From DLAJ01 sp023663615 (GTDB lineage Bacteria > Bacillota > Clostridia > Lachnospirales > Lachnospiraceae): a stretch of 64,000 nucleotides of DNA. The stretch spans positions 24,317 through 88,316 of the forward strand of contig JAMPHA010000006.1 in NCBI GenBank assembly GCA_023663615.1, in the 5' to 3' direction. The translations under genes were made by a program, and so were the position numbers. The notes under the pieces are model-generated. The model was not told where the DNA came from and did not search any database. It saw nothing but the letters and a program-made list of their open reading frames with translations. Positions within the stretch are counted from its first letter, which is position 1. The number at the start of each line of letters is the position of its first letter. This document shows, piece after piece, positions 49,184-58,588 of the stretch.

Positions 49184-50235
49184 AGGTCGTTGTTTTGGCG
49201 GGGGGAACAAGTACGGAGCGGGATGTGTCGCTGATGTCGGGGCGCATGATCTATCAGGCGGTGCGGAAGCGTCATCAGGCGGTGCTGCTGGATGTTTATC
49301 TGGGATATGACGGTGACGACGCGGAGACAGTGTTTGATGTGGAACGCGACTGGTCGGAGGGAATCGGTGCAGTCGGCGTGGAAAGTCCGGACATATCCGC
49401 GGTCAGAGCCATGCGGAAGGGAGACCCGGATGTGTTTTTCGGACCGCATGTGATTGACATCTGTTCGCGGGCGGATCTTGTTTTTTTGGCGCTGCATGGA
49501 GAAAACGGAGAAAACGGGAAATTGCAGGCGGCATTTGATCTGTTTCATATTCGTTATACGGGAACCGATTATGTGAGCAGCGCGCTTGCGATGGATAAGA
49601 CGCTGACAAAGAAGCTGTTCCGCTATCATGGGATTCCGACGCCGGATGAGGTGTTTGTGCGCGAAGGCGCGCCTGCGCCCAAGGTGGAATATCCCTGCGT
49701 TGTCAAGCTGGCATGCAGCGGTTCGAGTGTTGGCGTTTATATGGTAAATCATGATGCGGAGTACCGTGCCGCCATGCAGGATGCGGCGCGATACGGCGGC
49801 GATCTTTTGATCGAGCAGTATATTAAGGGAAGGGAGCTGACGGTCTGCGTCATGGAGGGAAGAGCGCTTCCTGTCGTGGAGATCGCGCCGAAGGAAGGCT
49901 TCTATGATTATAAGAATAAGTATCAGGCGGGCAGCACGGTTGAGACCTGCCCGGCGCAGCTTAGCGCGGAAAAGACGCGGGAGGTGCAGGAGATTGCCGT
50001 CCGCGCCTACCATGCGCTTGGGATCAAGACGTATGCGCGGTTTGACTTTATGATGGATGAAAAGGAGCAGTTGTACTGTCTGGAAGGGAATACGCTTCCG
50101 GGTATGACGCCGACGTCGCTCATTCCGCAGGAAGCGGCGGCAGCAGGGATGGATTTTGAAGCGTTATGCGAGTGGATCATCAGGGTGTCGATGGGGAAGT
50201 ATGAGGATGGCGGATCGCGGAAAGATGTTGAATAA
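49180..50235 (+). CDS. ddl: D-alanine--D-alanine ligase
   Basis: 351 residues of the ATP-grasp superfamily that joins two D-Ala for peptidoglycan. Motifs: VVLAGGTSTERDVSLMSG at the N-terminus, LHGENGENGKLQ, YTGTDYVSSALAMDKTLTKKLF, PCVVKLACSGSSVGVY and the Mg-site LEGNTLPGMTPTSLIPQEA. The start is TTG at 49180, overlapping the upstream TGA, with GGAGGAAACAAA before it. murF follows after a 43-codon reading frame, so ddl and murF supply and attach D-Ala-D-Ala in one operon. Confidence 0.9.
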   Translation: MKVVVLAGGTSTERDVSLMSGRMIYQAVRKRHQAVLLDVYLGYDGDDAETVFDVERDWSEGIGAVGVESPDISAVRAMRKGDPDVFFGPHVIDICSRADLVFLALHGENGENGKLQAAFDLFHIRYTGTDYVSSALAMDKTLTKKLFRYHGIPTPDEVFVREGAPAPKVEYPCVVKLACSGSSVGVYMVNHDAEYRAAMQDAARYGGDLLIEQYIKGRELTVCVMEGRALPVVEIAPKEGFYDYKNKYQAGSTVETCPAQLSAEKTREVQEIAVRAYHALGIKTYARFDFMMDEKEQLYCLEGNTLPGMTPTSLIPQEAAAAGMDFEALCEWIIRVSMGKYEDGGSRKDVE

Positions 50236-50248
50236 AGGTAGGAATCAG

Positions 50249-50380
50249 ATGGAAAAAACAGAGGAAAAGCTGTTTCACGAAATGGTGATAGGTAACGAGC
50301 AGGTTTTGAATAAATATGGGGATCAGATTGAAACGATGCTGACAGAACGTATCAAAGATATTAGTAGAGAAGACAGATAA
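50249..50380 (+). CDS. 43-residue protein of unknown function between ddl and murF
   Basis: MEKTEEKLFHEMVIGNEQVL start, then NKYGDQIETMLTERIKDISREDR: a short, highly charged, helical peptide. A ribosome binding site (AAAGGTAGGAA) lies 6 nt upstream. It begins 14 nt after ddl and ends 24 nt before murF. It may be a real small protein or a by-product of the gap; coding statistics were not computed. Confidence 0.5.
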   Translation: MEKTEEKLFHEMVIGNEQVLNKYGDQIETMLTERIKDISREDR

Positions 50381-50403
50381 CGGAAAGGGGCATTCGGCAG
50401 GGA

Positions 50404-51792
50404 ATGACATTGCGTGAAATGGCGGCGGCGTGCAGCGGGATTCTGCACGCGCGCGGATATGAAGAGCAGACGGAAAGAAACGTGGCGCAGGTGGCGATCG
50501 ACTCCCGTGAAGTGCAAAAGGACGGCGTCTTTATTGCGGTTAAGGGAGAACGGACGGACGGGCATGACTACATTGCGCAGGTGTTTGCCAAGGGCGCGTC
50601 GGGCGTGATCTGTGAGCGGGTCGTGGCGGATGCGGCGGGACCGTTCATTTTGGTAAAAAACAGCTTGCAGGCGTTAAAGGACATTGCGGAATGTTACCGC
50701 CGCACCTTGTCGATCCCGGTGGTCGGGATTACCGGAAGCGTCGGAAAAACGAGTACCAAGGAGTTGATCGCATCGGTACTTGCGCAGCGTTTTCAAGTAT
50801 TGCGGACGGCGGGCAATCATAATAATGAGATCGGGCTGCCGTTGACGGTCCTGAAAATCGAACCGCAGCATGAGGCGGCGGTATTGGAAATGGGAATCAG
50901 CGAGTTTGGAGAGATGCACCGGTTGAGCAAAATCGCAAGACCTGACATTTGTGTCATAACAAATATCGGACAGTGCCATTTGGAGAACCTGCATACGCGG
51001 GACGGCATTTTGAAGGCAAAGTCGGAAATCTTTGATTACATGCCGCCGAGCGCGCATATTTTTTTGAACGGGGATGACGATAAGCTGTGTACGGTGCGGG
51101 AAGTCAGGGGAATCCACCCTGTCTTTTTTGGGCTGTCCGCAGAGAATGCTTATTATGCCGACGAGATCGAAAACCGCGGACTGTTCGGAACGAACTGCCG
51201 CATTCATACGCCGCAGGGGGATTTCGAGGCGCAGATCCCGCTGCCGGGGGCACATATGGTCTATAATGCGCTTGCCGCCACGGCGGTCGGCATGGCGATG
51301 GGAATCGGAATCGAGCAGATTCAGGCAGGGATCGTATCGGTGAAGCCGGTCGGCGGCAGAAGCAACATCATCCGTCTCACGGATCGCACGATCATTGACG
51401 ATTGCTATAACGCGAGTCCGGCATCGATGCGCGGTGCATTGGATCTGTTGTCGAGTGCGGCGACGCGCCGCGTGGCGATTCTGGGGGATATGTTTGAATT
51501 AGGGGAGAACGAGCGGCAGCTGCACCGGGAGATCGGCGTATATGCGGCACAGGGAAGATGCGATGTGCTGATCGGTGTCGGCGCCCTGACGAAAGAGCTG
51601 TGCGACGCCGCAAGGGAAAACAGGAAGGAGATTCCTTATACGAACGATCAGAAAATGCGGGTGCTGCATTATGATACGTTAGAGGAATTAGAGAAGGAAC
51701 TGCCGGATGTTTTACAGCCGGAGGATACGATCCTTGTCAAAGCATCGCATGGGATGGGACTTGCGCATGTGGTGGAGTTTTTGAGGATGTGA
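50404..51792 (+). CDS. murF: UDP-N-acetylmuramoyl-tripeptide--D-alanyl-D-alanine ligase
   Basis: 462 residues of the Mur ligase family. The P-loop GITGSVGKTSTKELIASVL is near residue 107, followed by AGNHNNEIGLPLT, EMGISEFGEMHRLS and DDCYNASPASMRGALDLL, all MurF hallmarks. It adds D-Ala-D-Ala, the ddl product, to the UDP-MurNAc-tripeptide in the cytoplasm. The ATG follows GAAAGGGGCATTCGGCAGGGA. It is the last gene of the GH9-like/ddl/murF unit; no strong terminator is visible in the 42 nt before yfhO. Confidence 0.95.
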   Translation: MTLREMAAACSGILHARGYEEQTERNVAQVAIDSREVQKDGVFIAVKGERTDGHDYIAQVFAKGASGVICERVVADAAGPFILVKNSLQALKDIAECYRRTLSIPVVGITGSVGKTSTKELIASVLAQRFQVLRTAGNHNNEIGLPLTVLKIEPQHEAAVLEMGISEFGEMHRLSKIARPDICVITNIGQCHLENLHTRDGILKAKSEIFDYMPPSAHIFLNGDDDKLCTVREVRGIHPVFFGLSAENAYYADEIENRGLFGTNCRIHTPQGDFEAQIPLPGAHMVYNALAATAVGMAMGIGIEQIQAGIVSVKPVGGRSNIIRLTDRTIIDDCYNASPASMRGALDLLSSAATRRVAILGDMFELGENERQLHREIGVYAAQGRCDVLIGVGALTKELCDAARENRKEIPYTNDQKMRVLHYDTLEELEKELPDVLQPEDTILVKASHGMGLAHVVEFLRM

Positions 51793-51834
51793 TGCAGGCT
51801 GAATAGGTCAGGGCAACAAAGGGGAATAAGAAAA

Positions 51835-54626
51835 ATGAGAGTGAAAATAAGAAAGAAGCGAATAGGAACAAGTGAAAAAACAGGAACGGCATGGAAAATA
51901 ACAGGAGTTTATACGCTTGCGTTCTGTGTGATGTTTTGTGCTGTTTTCGGTGTTTTTTATACAACCGGTCATTCCATCATACGAACATGTGACGGATTGA
52001 ATCAGTATTATACCGCGCTGTCCTATTATGGAGAGTTGCTTCGCACGATCATAAAAAATTTATTTGCATTTCGCCAGACTGTCATACCCATGTTTGACCT
52101 AAATATCGGCTATGGGGGAGATATTCTTACAACTTTACATTATTATGGAATAGGGGAGCCGTTATCTTTGCTGTCTGTTTTTTTTGCACCGGAGAGTATG
52201 GAAGCCTGCTATTTCTTTTTATTTGTATTGAGATTGTACCTTGCTGGATTATTTTTTGCTATGTTTTGCCGGCGTCACGGGCATAGGACGTCGGGAATTA
52301 TTTTGGGAAGCATGATTTATGTTTTTTCGGGATATACGCTGTATTTGGTAACGAATTATATACTGTTTGCAATCCCACTGATCTGTCTGCCGCTTATATT
52401 TATGGGAATTGATGATGTTTTGGAGAAGAAGCGGGCATATTTATACATTGTTTCCGTGTTTCTTAGCGCGATTTCGAGTTTTTATTTTTTTTATATGATG
52501 AGCATTATCATGGTGCTATATGCGGTGGTGCGTTTTCTGTATTTGTATTCTACAAATGCTGCGCATTTTGAGAAGTGCGGGGAGAATGAGGAGCGGGGAT
52601 GTCGGGGCGGAATAAAGCAAATGCTTTTAGAAGGGTTAAATCATCTTTGGCATTTTGCAATTTACTATGTGGGGGGGTATTTTTAAGTATGCCGGTTTTT
52701 CTGCCGGTTATTTTAGTGTATCTGACGATGGGAAGAGGAAGTATTTCTTACCCGGTTCCCCTGCTGTATGAACCGATCACTTATTTTGTCAATTTCCTAG
52801 ATTTGTTTTATAACTTCGATGGAGGCTGTCTGGGTTATTCTCTGTTATTCTTGCCGGTATTGGTTCTTATTTTCCGAAAAAACACGCATTGGATTTATAA
52901 AGTAGTGGTATTTATAATGGCTCTTTTTATATGCCTTCCGTTTCTTGGCAGCGTTATGAATGGATTTTCGTATGTAACGGACCGCTGTCAATTTGGAATG
53001 GCATTTGCGGCAGCATATTTGATTTCGCGGTTTTTTGAAAATATTTATGAACTGTCACGCAGAGAGAAAATGTTTGCGGCTATCGTGACAATCGTTCTGA
53101 TACTCTTGGCAGGCATTATCGTAGATGATAAGAAAGTCTTTTTATGTATAGTAATATGTTCTGTAGGGATCATTTTATTTTTGTGCGGCGCGGATCGTTT
53201 TGGACGGGTGACAAAGGTGGGAGTTCCTTTTTTGGCACTTGTTTCAATCGTGCTGATTTCCAATCTGCAATATTGTGCGGATAATACGAATGACAGCATT
53301 GTCAACTATTTGGGCAGAGGAAGTGCGATGGAGGCGTATCAAGGAAGCTTAACAGGAACGTTTATCTGTTATGCCTCGAATCACAGGAAGGTCTATGAAA
53401 ATGTGGCTGGGGACGGTGCTGCTCGTTTTGCGCAAACGGAACCCTATGAGTTTAGTGCCATGAACTCAGCACTATTGACCGGCATACATGGCATGCAGTT
53501 TTATTTTTCCCTATACAATGATGCTGTTGCCGAGTTTAATCGTTCGCTTGCAATCAATGCGATCAATGACTTTCAATATTCAGGAGTAGAAAGCAGGAGC
53601 ATTTTATTGCATTTGCTGAATGCGAAGTATCTGCTTGTGAAGGATGGGGAAGAGGTGGATGGATTTGAACCGGTTTCTGACGGAGAGGGCAGAATCCTGC
53701 AAAGTACGATAGAGAGCAGGATCGGTTATACATATCAGAGGACGCTTACCCTAGAAGAATGGGAGCAGATGAATGCGGTTGAGAGACAGTATGCGATGCT
53801 TCAGGCAGCCGTAATTGACGAAAGGGATGCTGCACAGAATATTCCGGTTTTATCAATACAGGAGTTATCGCAAACGTATAAGGAATTAGAATATGTGTGC
53901 CGAGCTGGAGAAGGAATTGGTGTGTCTGATAGGGAATGGAATGTAACGGATACAGGCGAAATTTTGAAGATTTCTATCGGGGGATGGCCGAATGAACTAC
54001 GGGATGTTCTGGAGTCCGGGGCTGAGTTATATGTAGTATTGGAAGGGATCGATTATGCAGGAGATGCAAACAATGTCACGATTGATATATCTTCAGGTAA
54101 TAGAAGTTCCCAGCTAAATTATTTGACACCCAAAAGCGCAGTTTATACGGGACGGCATGATTTTGTATGCAGCTTGGGATTGATTAAAGAGAACGTTGAA
54201 GAAATTCAGATTACTTTTAACAATGAGGGCATTTATTCTTTTGAAAATATGAGAATTATCTGTCAGCCGCTGAATGATGTTGATGCGTATTATGATGCGC
54301 GTTATGAAGATACCTTTGAGGAAGTAAAAATCGGCACAAATAGGATACAAGGGAAGATAAGTGTTCATGACGATAGATTGTTTGTGTTAACGGTACCATA
54401 TAGCGTGGGATTTTGTGCGTATGTAGATGGTCGGCGGGTTGCGATCCTAAAAGTAAATGAAATGATGATGGGGATAAATCTGACGGCAGGAGAGCATGAG
54501 ATTGTGTTTTGTTATAGGACGCCCGGCCTAAGGATTGGCTGGTTGTTGTGCATGTGTGGACTGATTCTTTGCACAAGAATCAATTTGTATCGAAAACGGG
54601 GCAAAAATAAACTTTTTTCTGGCTGA
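51835..54626 (+). pseudogene. yfhO: YfhO-family membrane protein, split by a one-base change in a poly-G tract
   Basis: The first part (51835-52686) starts IRTCDGLNQYYTALSYYGELLR after one helix and carries many helices, then stops as YYVGGYF. The second frame continues LSMPVFLPVILVYLTMGRGSISYPVPLLYEPITYFV through further helices to an extracellular beta-rich domain and a last helix near 54500. Adding one G to the 7-G run at 52671-52677 joins them as YYVGGVFLSMPVF, giving about 930 residues. YfhO proteins are GT-C-like membrane proteins that glycosylate lipoteichoic acid. A homopolymer at the break makes phase variation, decay or sequencing error all possible. Confidence 0.85.
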
Positions 54627-54897
54627 TCGTGGGGCTGGGACTTGACGATGAAACGGGTCCTTTGCTATAATAATTTCAAAGCATATATTCTATAGCGAAT
54701 CTGTTTCGGTCTGCATCCCTGCAGACTGATCTATCAGACGGCGTTATGCCGTTTCTTAAGGGAATTCTCCCTGTGATTTCGTCGGAGTTTCTTTTCGGAA
54801 CTCTGAAAGAATGTGAAGTGTTCTTTTAACGCGGAGCGTTCTTTTGCGATCTATGCTTTCATCCAATCAAACCAGCAAAGCATAGCGCACCGGATGA
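54627..54897. repeat. hairpin-rich gap between yfhO and the Rpn gene
   Basis: No gene is supported. It contains small inverted repeats (GGGAATTCTCCC region near 54759, AGTTTC/GGAACT near 54788, AACGCGGAGCGTT near 54829) similar in style to the dispersed hairpins elsewhere. Confidence 0.4.
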
Positions 54898-55692
54898 CGG
54901 GAGGAAGGTCTCGTTTCTTTGTTTCCGCACGGAGTCCGCCTCGACGTGTATCTGGATGAGGATGACGGGACGGGTGAGCTTTTTGATCTGGAGCCGGATA
55001 ACAACGACGGAAAAGAAGATGTCGAGTCCCTGCCAAGGCGTGCGCGGTTCTATCACGCGAAGCTCGATGCAGAAAGCTTTCAGATCGGCGAGAAGTATGA
55101 AAAGCTGCGGAATGTGTTTGTGATCTTTATCATGACGTATGACCCGTTCAAATCGGACCGGATGGTCTATACGATGAAGAACGGCTGCATCGAGGAGCCG
55201 GACTTACCGTATGAGGACGGCGCGCGGACGATCTTTCTCTACACAAGGGGGAAGAACGGGAACCCGCCGGAAAGCCTGAGGCAGTTGTTACAGTACATGG
55301 AGCATACCACGGAGGAGAACGCTGCGACGGAGGAGCTGAGAGAGCTGCATCAGATGGTCACGGCGGTGAAAACAGATGGAGAGGTAGGGCTTGCGTATAT
55401 GAAATTTTTTGAGTTGGAGGAGCGGACGCTGCAAAAAGGTATCAGGCAGGGCAGAGCGGAAGGAAGGGAAGAAGGAAAAGCAGAAGGAAAAGCAGAAGGA
55501 AAGGCGGAAGGAAAGGCGGAAGGAAAAGCGGAAGCCATTCTTGACCTTCTCAGCGAATTAGGCGAACTAACTCCGATGGTACGGGAGCGGGTTTATTCGC
55601 AAAAGGATGATGTGACTCTGCGCGCATGGTTAAAACTGGCAGCGAAGGCGGAAAGCATACAGGATTTTGTGCAAGCGGCATTTACAGATTAG
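54898..55692 (+). pseudogene. Rpn-family/PD-(D/E)XK transposase-like protein, N-terminally truncated
   Basis: The open frame begins after a stop at 54895 and resembles the middle and C-terminus of the Rpn family: PHGVRLDVYLDEDDGT, LPRRARFYHAKLDAESFQIGEKYEKLRNVFVIFIM, DPFKSDRMVYT. About 60-80 N-terminal residues that relatives have are missing, and the conserved YDIEMQ core reads FDLEPD, so the nuclease is probably dead. A TTG at 54919 is the only start-like codon. Near the C-terminus EGKA is repeated about five times, as is usual for the family. Likely a decayed recombination-promoting nuclease. Confidence 0.68.
55471..55534 (+). repeat. 12-nt coding repeat (EGKA) in the Rpn-like gene
   Basis: Five or more copies of GAAGGAAAAGCA-type 12-nt units encoding EGKA. 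Such repeats are common in this family and probably form a coiled or extended linker. Confidence 0.85.
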
Positions 55693-55728
55693 CAGCATGG
55701 CGGTTTTTAGGAGTTCCTTTAGAAATAT

Positions 55729-56463
55729 TCAGAGGAGCTCCTTATTTTTTTCATACATCGTGTGAATGAGTTCCCTCGTATAGGCGCCGACCGCGCGCTG
55801 CTGTTCTTTCGGAAGATCTTTGATATAGAAAGGTTCGCCGTATTCTATGATGACATGTGTTTTTTTCAGCTTCGGAAGATGATTCTCAAAAATTTCCGCT
55901 GTATTGTTCAGACAGATCGGAACGATCGCACAGCCTGATTTCTGCGCGATCTTAAAACTACCCTCATGAAATTCCATAAAGGTATCAGGTGTACGGTTTC
56001 TTGTCCCCTCCGGGAAAATGCAGATGGAAGTGCCGGATTTCACCAGATCAATACAGGTGAGGATGGTCTTTAGTCCTTCTTTCAGGTTATCGCGGTCGAG
56101 AAATTGACATTTTAAGAAGATCATCCATACGTTCAAAAGAGGCACGCGAAGCATTCCTTTTTTCGCGACATAGCCGGTCGGGCGCGGTACGCGCACATAA
56201 GTCAGCACGATGTCGAAGTAACTCTGATGGTTGCCGATATAGAGCACCGGTTCGTCCTTCGGAACACGCTCCTCGCCGATGACGGTCTGTTTTACGCCGC
56301 TCAAACGCGCGACCATGCGGAACGCCCAGTTGACGATGGCGAGAGAACTGCGGTCTTTCAGCCCCGGATTCCATTTTCCGATGATCCATTCGATGAGCAT
56401 GAGCGGCATACTCAATATTAAAAAAAGAACAACAAAGGATGCGGTGATGATAAAACGAAGCAT
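55729..56463 (-). CDS. plsC: 1-acyl-sn-glycerol-3-phosphate acyltransferase
   Basis: 244 residues with an N-terminal helix (FIITASFVVLFLILSMPLMLIEWIIG). The acyltransferase motifs are NHQSYFDIV (H-x4-D), a block around GYVAKKGMLRVPLL, FPEGTRNR and IVPICLNNT. It transfers the second acyl chain in phosphatidic acid synthesis at the inner membrane face. AGAGGTTTCCC precedes the ATG at 56463. Single gene, convergent with the Rpn-like gene. Confidence 0.93.
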   Translation of the reverse strand: MLRFIITASFVVLFLILSMPLMLIEWIIGKWNPGLKDRSSLAIVNWAFRMVARLSGVKQTVIGEERVPKDEPVLYIGNHQSYFDIVLTYVRVPRPTGYVAKKGMLRVPLLNVWMIFLKCQFLDRDNLKEGLKTILTCIDLVKSGTSICIFPEGTRNRTPDTFMEFHEGSFKIAQKSGCAIVPICLNNTAEIFENHLPKLKKTHVIIEYGEPFYIKDLPKEQQRAVGAYTRELIHTMYEKNKELL

Positions 56464-56694
56464 GGGAAACCTCTTTTCTGCGGTCGTATTTCCTGCGCCT
56501 GAAAACCGCTGACCGGCGGCATGTCAGACCGGAAAGTAAATTCTATCCCTTATCATAGCACGAGGGAACCGGCAAAGTCAACGCTGCGGCGGAATCGTCT
56601 TTATATACGAAAAAGCCGCATGATAAACTAGCATAGCAAATCCCTGCTTATCATAAAATGAAGATAAGAGCGAGAGATAGGCTGTGTGAGAGTC

Positions 56695-57132
56695 ATGCAT
56701 AAGGGAGAAAGAAAGAGACGGGGAGGATTAAGATTGACACTAATGTCATGTTTGCTTGCGGTCATATTGGCGGCAGGAGGCTGCGGCATGGTGCGCGATC
56801 ATACCGAAAAACTGGGAGACCTTGACTATACGGTGCTGTCACCGGATGAATTTCCGCCCCAGCTTACGAGTACGATCGAGGAGAAAAAGGCAGGAGCATT
56901 CCGCATCACATATACGGACGAGGGTTATCTGTATATCTGCGTTGGCTACGGGGAGCAGGAGACGGGCGGTTATTCTATTACGGTAAAGGAGCTGTATGAG
57001 ACCGCAAACGGCATCTACATAGACACAACGCTGATGGGACCGAAAGAGGGAGAGCAGATTTCCGAGGCGGTGTCATATCCGTATATTGTGATCAAGTTAG
57101 CGGATCTTGGAAAAAGCGTGATCTTTAATTAA
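56695..57132 (+). CDS. PrcB-like small lipoprotein
   Basis: 145 residues. A positively charged N-terminus leads into LTLMSCLLAVILAAGGC with a lipobox (AGGC). The mature part, FRITYTDEGYLYICVGYGEQETGGYSITVKELYE and ISEAVSYPYIVIKL (split around residue 100), matches the PrcB C-terminal domain found in clostridial surface proteins. The start is uncertain: GTG 56686, ATG 56695 and TTG 56734 (with GGGAGG 7 nt before it) are all in frame. I chose the ATG that keeps the basic n-region. It precedes the pyrimidine operon but a promoter for pyrC is visible between them. Confidence 0.72.
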   Translation: MHKGERKRRGGLRLTLMSCLLAVILAAGGCGMVRDHTEKLGDLDYTVLSPDEFPPQLTSTIEEKKAGAFRITYTDEGYLYICVGYGEQETGGYSITVKELYETANGIYIDTTLMGPKEGEQISEAVSYPYIVIKLADLGKSVIFN

Positions 57133-57162
57133 GGATTTCAAGGAGAAGAACGGGAAAATAGG

Positions 57163-57191
57163 TAGAAAAAAATGCCGTAATGGGATATAAT
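57163..57191 (+). promoter_or_regulatory. candidate promoter of the pyrC-pyrK-pyrD operon
   Basis: TAGAAA, 17 nt, TATAAT, 87 nt before pyrC. The leader contains a hairpin (GAAAATT..AATTTTC) but no PyrR-type anti-antiterminator that I can recognise. Confidence 0.5.
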
Positions 57192-57277
57192 GGGACTCGA
57201 AAATTCATCCGCTGTGCGTCTGCCGCGCCGCCGCGCTTGCAATTTTCCCGACGATAATCCCGAAACGGAGGCGCAAG

Positions 57278-58588
57278 ATGCTGCTGATCAAAAACGGCTA
57301 CTATATCAATCCGAGAACGAACTGCGAAGGAAATTATGACGTATTCATCGAGAATGGCAGGATCTGTAAGATCACGCCCGCAGGCGATGACGGGCATGTT
57401 CCGGCAATGAGCTATGATGCGGCGTGTCAGATCATAGATGCGTCAGGCTGTATTGTGGCGCCCGGACTTGTGGATGTGCATGTCCATTTCCGCGATCCGG
57501 GTTTTACCTATAAAGAGGACATTGAGACGGGAGCGGCAGCGGCGGCGGCAGGCGGCTATACGAGCGTCGTGATGATGGCGAACACAAAACCGGCGATCGA
57601 CACGGAGGAGACGCTGCGTTATGTTTTGGATAAAGGCGCGAAAACCGACATTCATGTGCAGAGCTGCGCCTGTGTGACGAAGGGCCTGCAGGGGAATGAG
57701 CTGACAGATATGGAGACGCTTCATCGTGCGGGTGCATTGGGGTTTACGGATGACGGGATACCGCTGATGGATGAACGTCTTGTACGGGAAGCAATGGAGC
57801 GGACGGCGGCGCTTCATGTCCCGATCAGTCTGCATGAGGAAGATAAAAGCTATATCGCGAACAACGGTATCAACGAGGGTGTGGCGTCCGCCTATTTTCG
57901 GGTCGGCGGCTCTCCGCGGGAGGCGGAGATTTCTCTGGTGGAGCGCGATCTGAAGCTGGCGGTCGAGGCGGGTGCGGTCGTTAATATTCAGCATATCAGC
58001 AGCAAGGAGGCAGTCGCGCTTGTGCGGGAGGCAAAAAAACACTCCTCGCGTATCCATGCGGAGGCGGCGCCGCACCATATCGCGCTGACGGAGGAGGCGC
58101 TGATACAAAAAGGAACGCTGGCAAAAATGAATCCGCCGCTGCGCACAAAGGAGGACAGGCAGGCGATCCTTGACGGGCTGCGCGACGGAACGATCGATCT
58201 GATCGCGACGGATCATGCGCCCCACAGTGCGGAGGAAAAGGCGCGTCCGCTCACGGAGGCGCCGAGCGGATTGATCGGCTTGGAGACGGCGCTCAGTATT
58301 TGTTATGAACAGCTTGTCAAAAGCGGCAGGATGACGATGATAGAGCTGCTCCGCTTAATGAGCAGCAATCCGGCAAAGCTGTACGGGCTGCCCGCGGGAG
58401 ATATAGCGGAGGGATGCGCGGCGGACATCGTGGTTTTTTCACCGGACGAGCTGTGGACTGCAGAGCATTTTCATTCCCGCTCGCAAAATTCGCCGTTTCT
58501 CGGCGAGAGGATGACGGGCAGGGTCCGTTATACCATCTGCGGGGGAAAGATCGTCTACGCCGCGGGAAAGGAGCATACGGTATCATGA
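57278..58588 (+). CDS. pyrC: dihydroorotase
   Basis: 436 residues of the amidohydrolase superfamily; it cyclises carbamoyl-aspartate to dihydroorotate. The HxH metal motif is DVHVHFRDPG (about residues 66-75), followed by GYTSVVMMANTKPAIDT, NIQHISSKEA, EAAPHHI and TDHAPH with the catalytic Asp. ACGGAGGCGCAAG precedes the ATG. Its stop overlaps the pyrK start by 4 nt (ATGA), so translation is coupled. Confidence 0.95.
   Translation: MLLIKNGYYINPRTNCEGNYDVFIENGRICKITPAGDDGHVPAMSYDAACQIIDASGCIVAPGLVDVHVHFRDPGFTYKEDIETGAAAAAAGGYTSVVMMANTKPAIDTEETLRYVLDKGAKTDIHVQSCACVTKGLQGNELTDMETLHRAGALGFTDDGIPLMDERLVREAMERTAALHVPISLHEEDKSYIANNGINEGVASAYFRVGGSPREAEISLVERDLKLAVEAGAVVNIQHISSKEAVALVREAKKHSSRIHAEAAPHHIALTEEALIQKGTLAKMNPPLRTKEDRQAILDGLRDGTIDLIATDHAPHSAEEKARPLTEAPSGLIGLETALSICYEQLVKSGRMTMIELLRLMSSNPAKLYGLPAGDIAEGCAADIVVFSPDELWTAEHFHSRSQNSPFLGERMTGRVRYTICGGKIVYAAGKEHTVS

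Noticed and set aside
57180..57278. PyrR-type attenuator before pyrC
   Set aside because: Only a simple AT-rich hairpin is visible; no PyrR-binding consensus or mutually exclusive terminator/antiterminator pair could be drawn.
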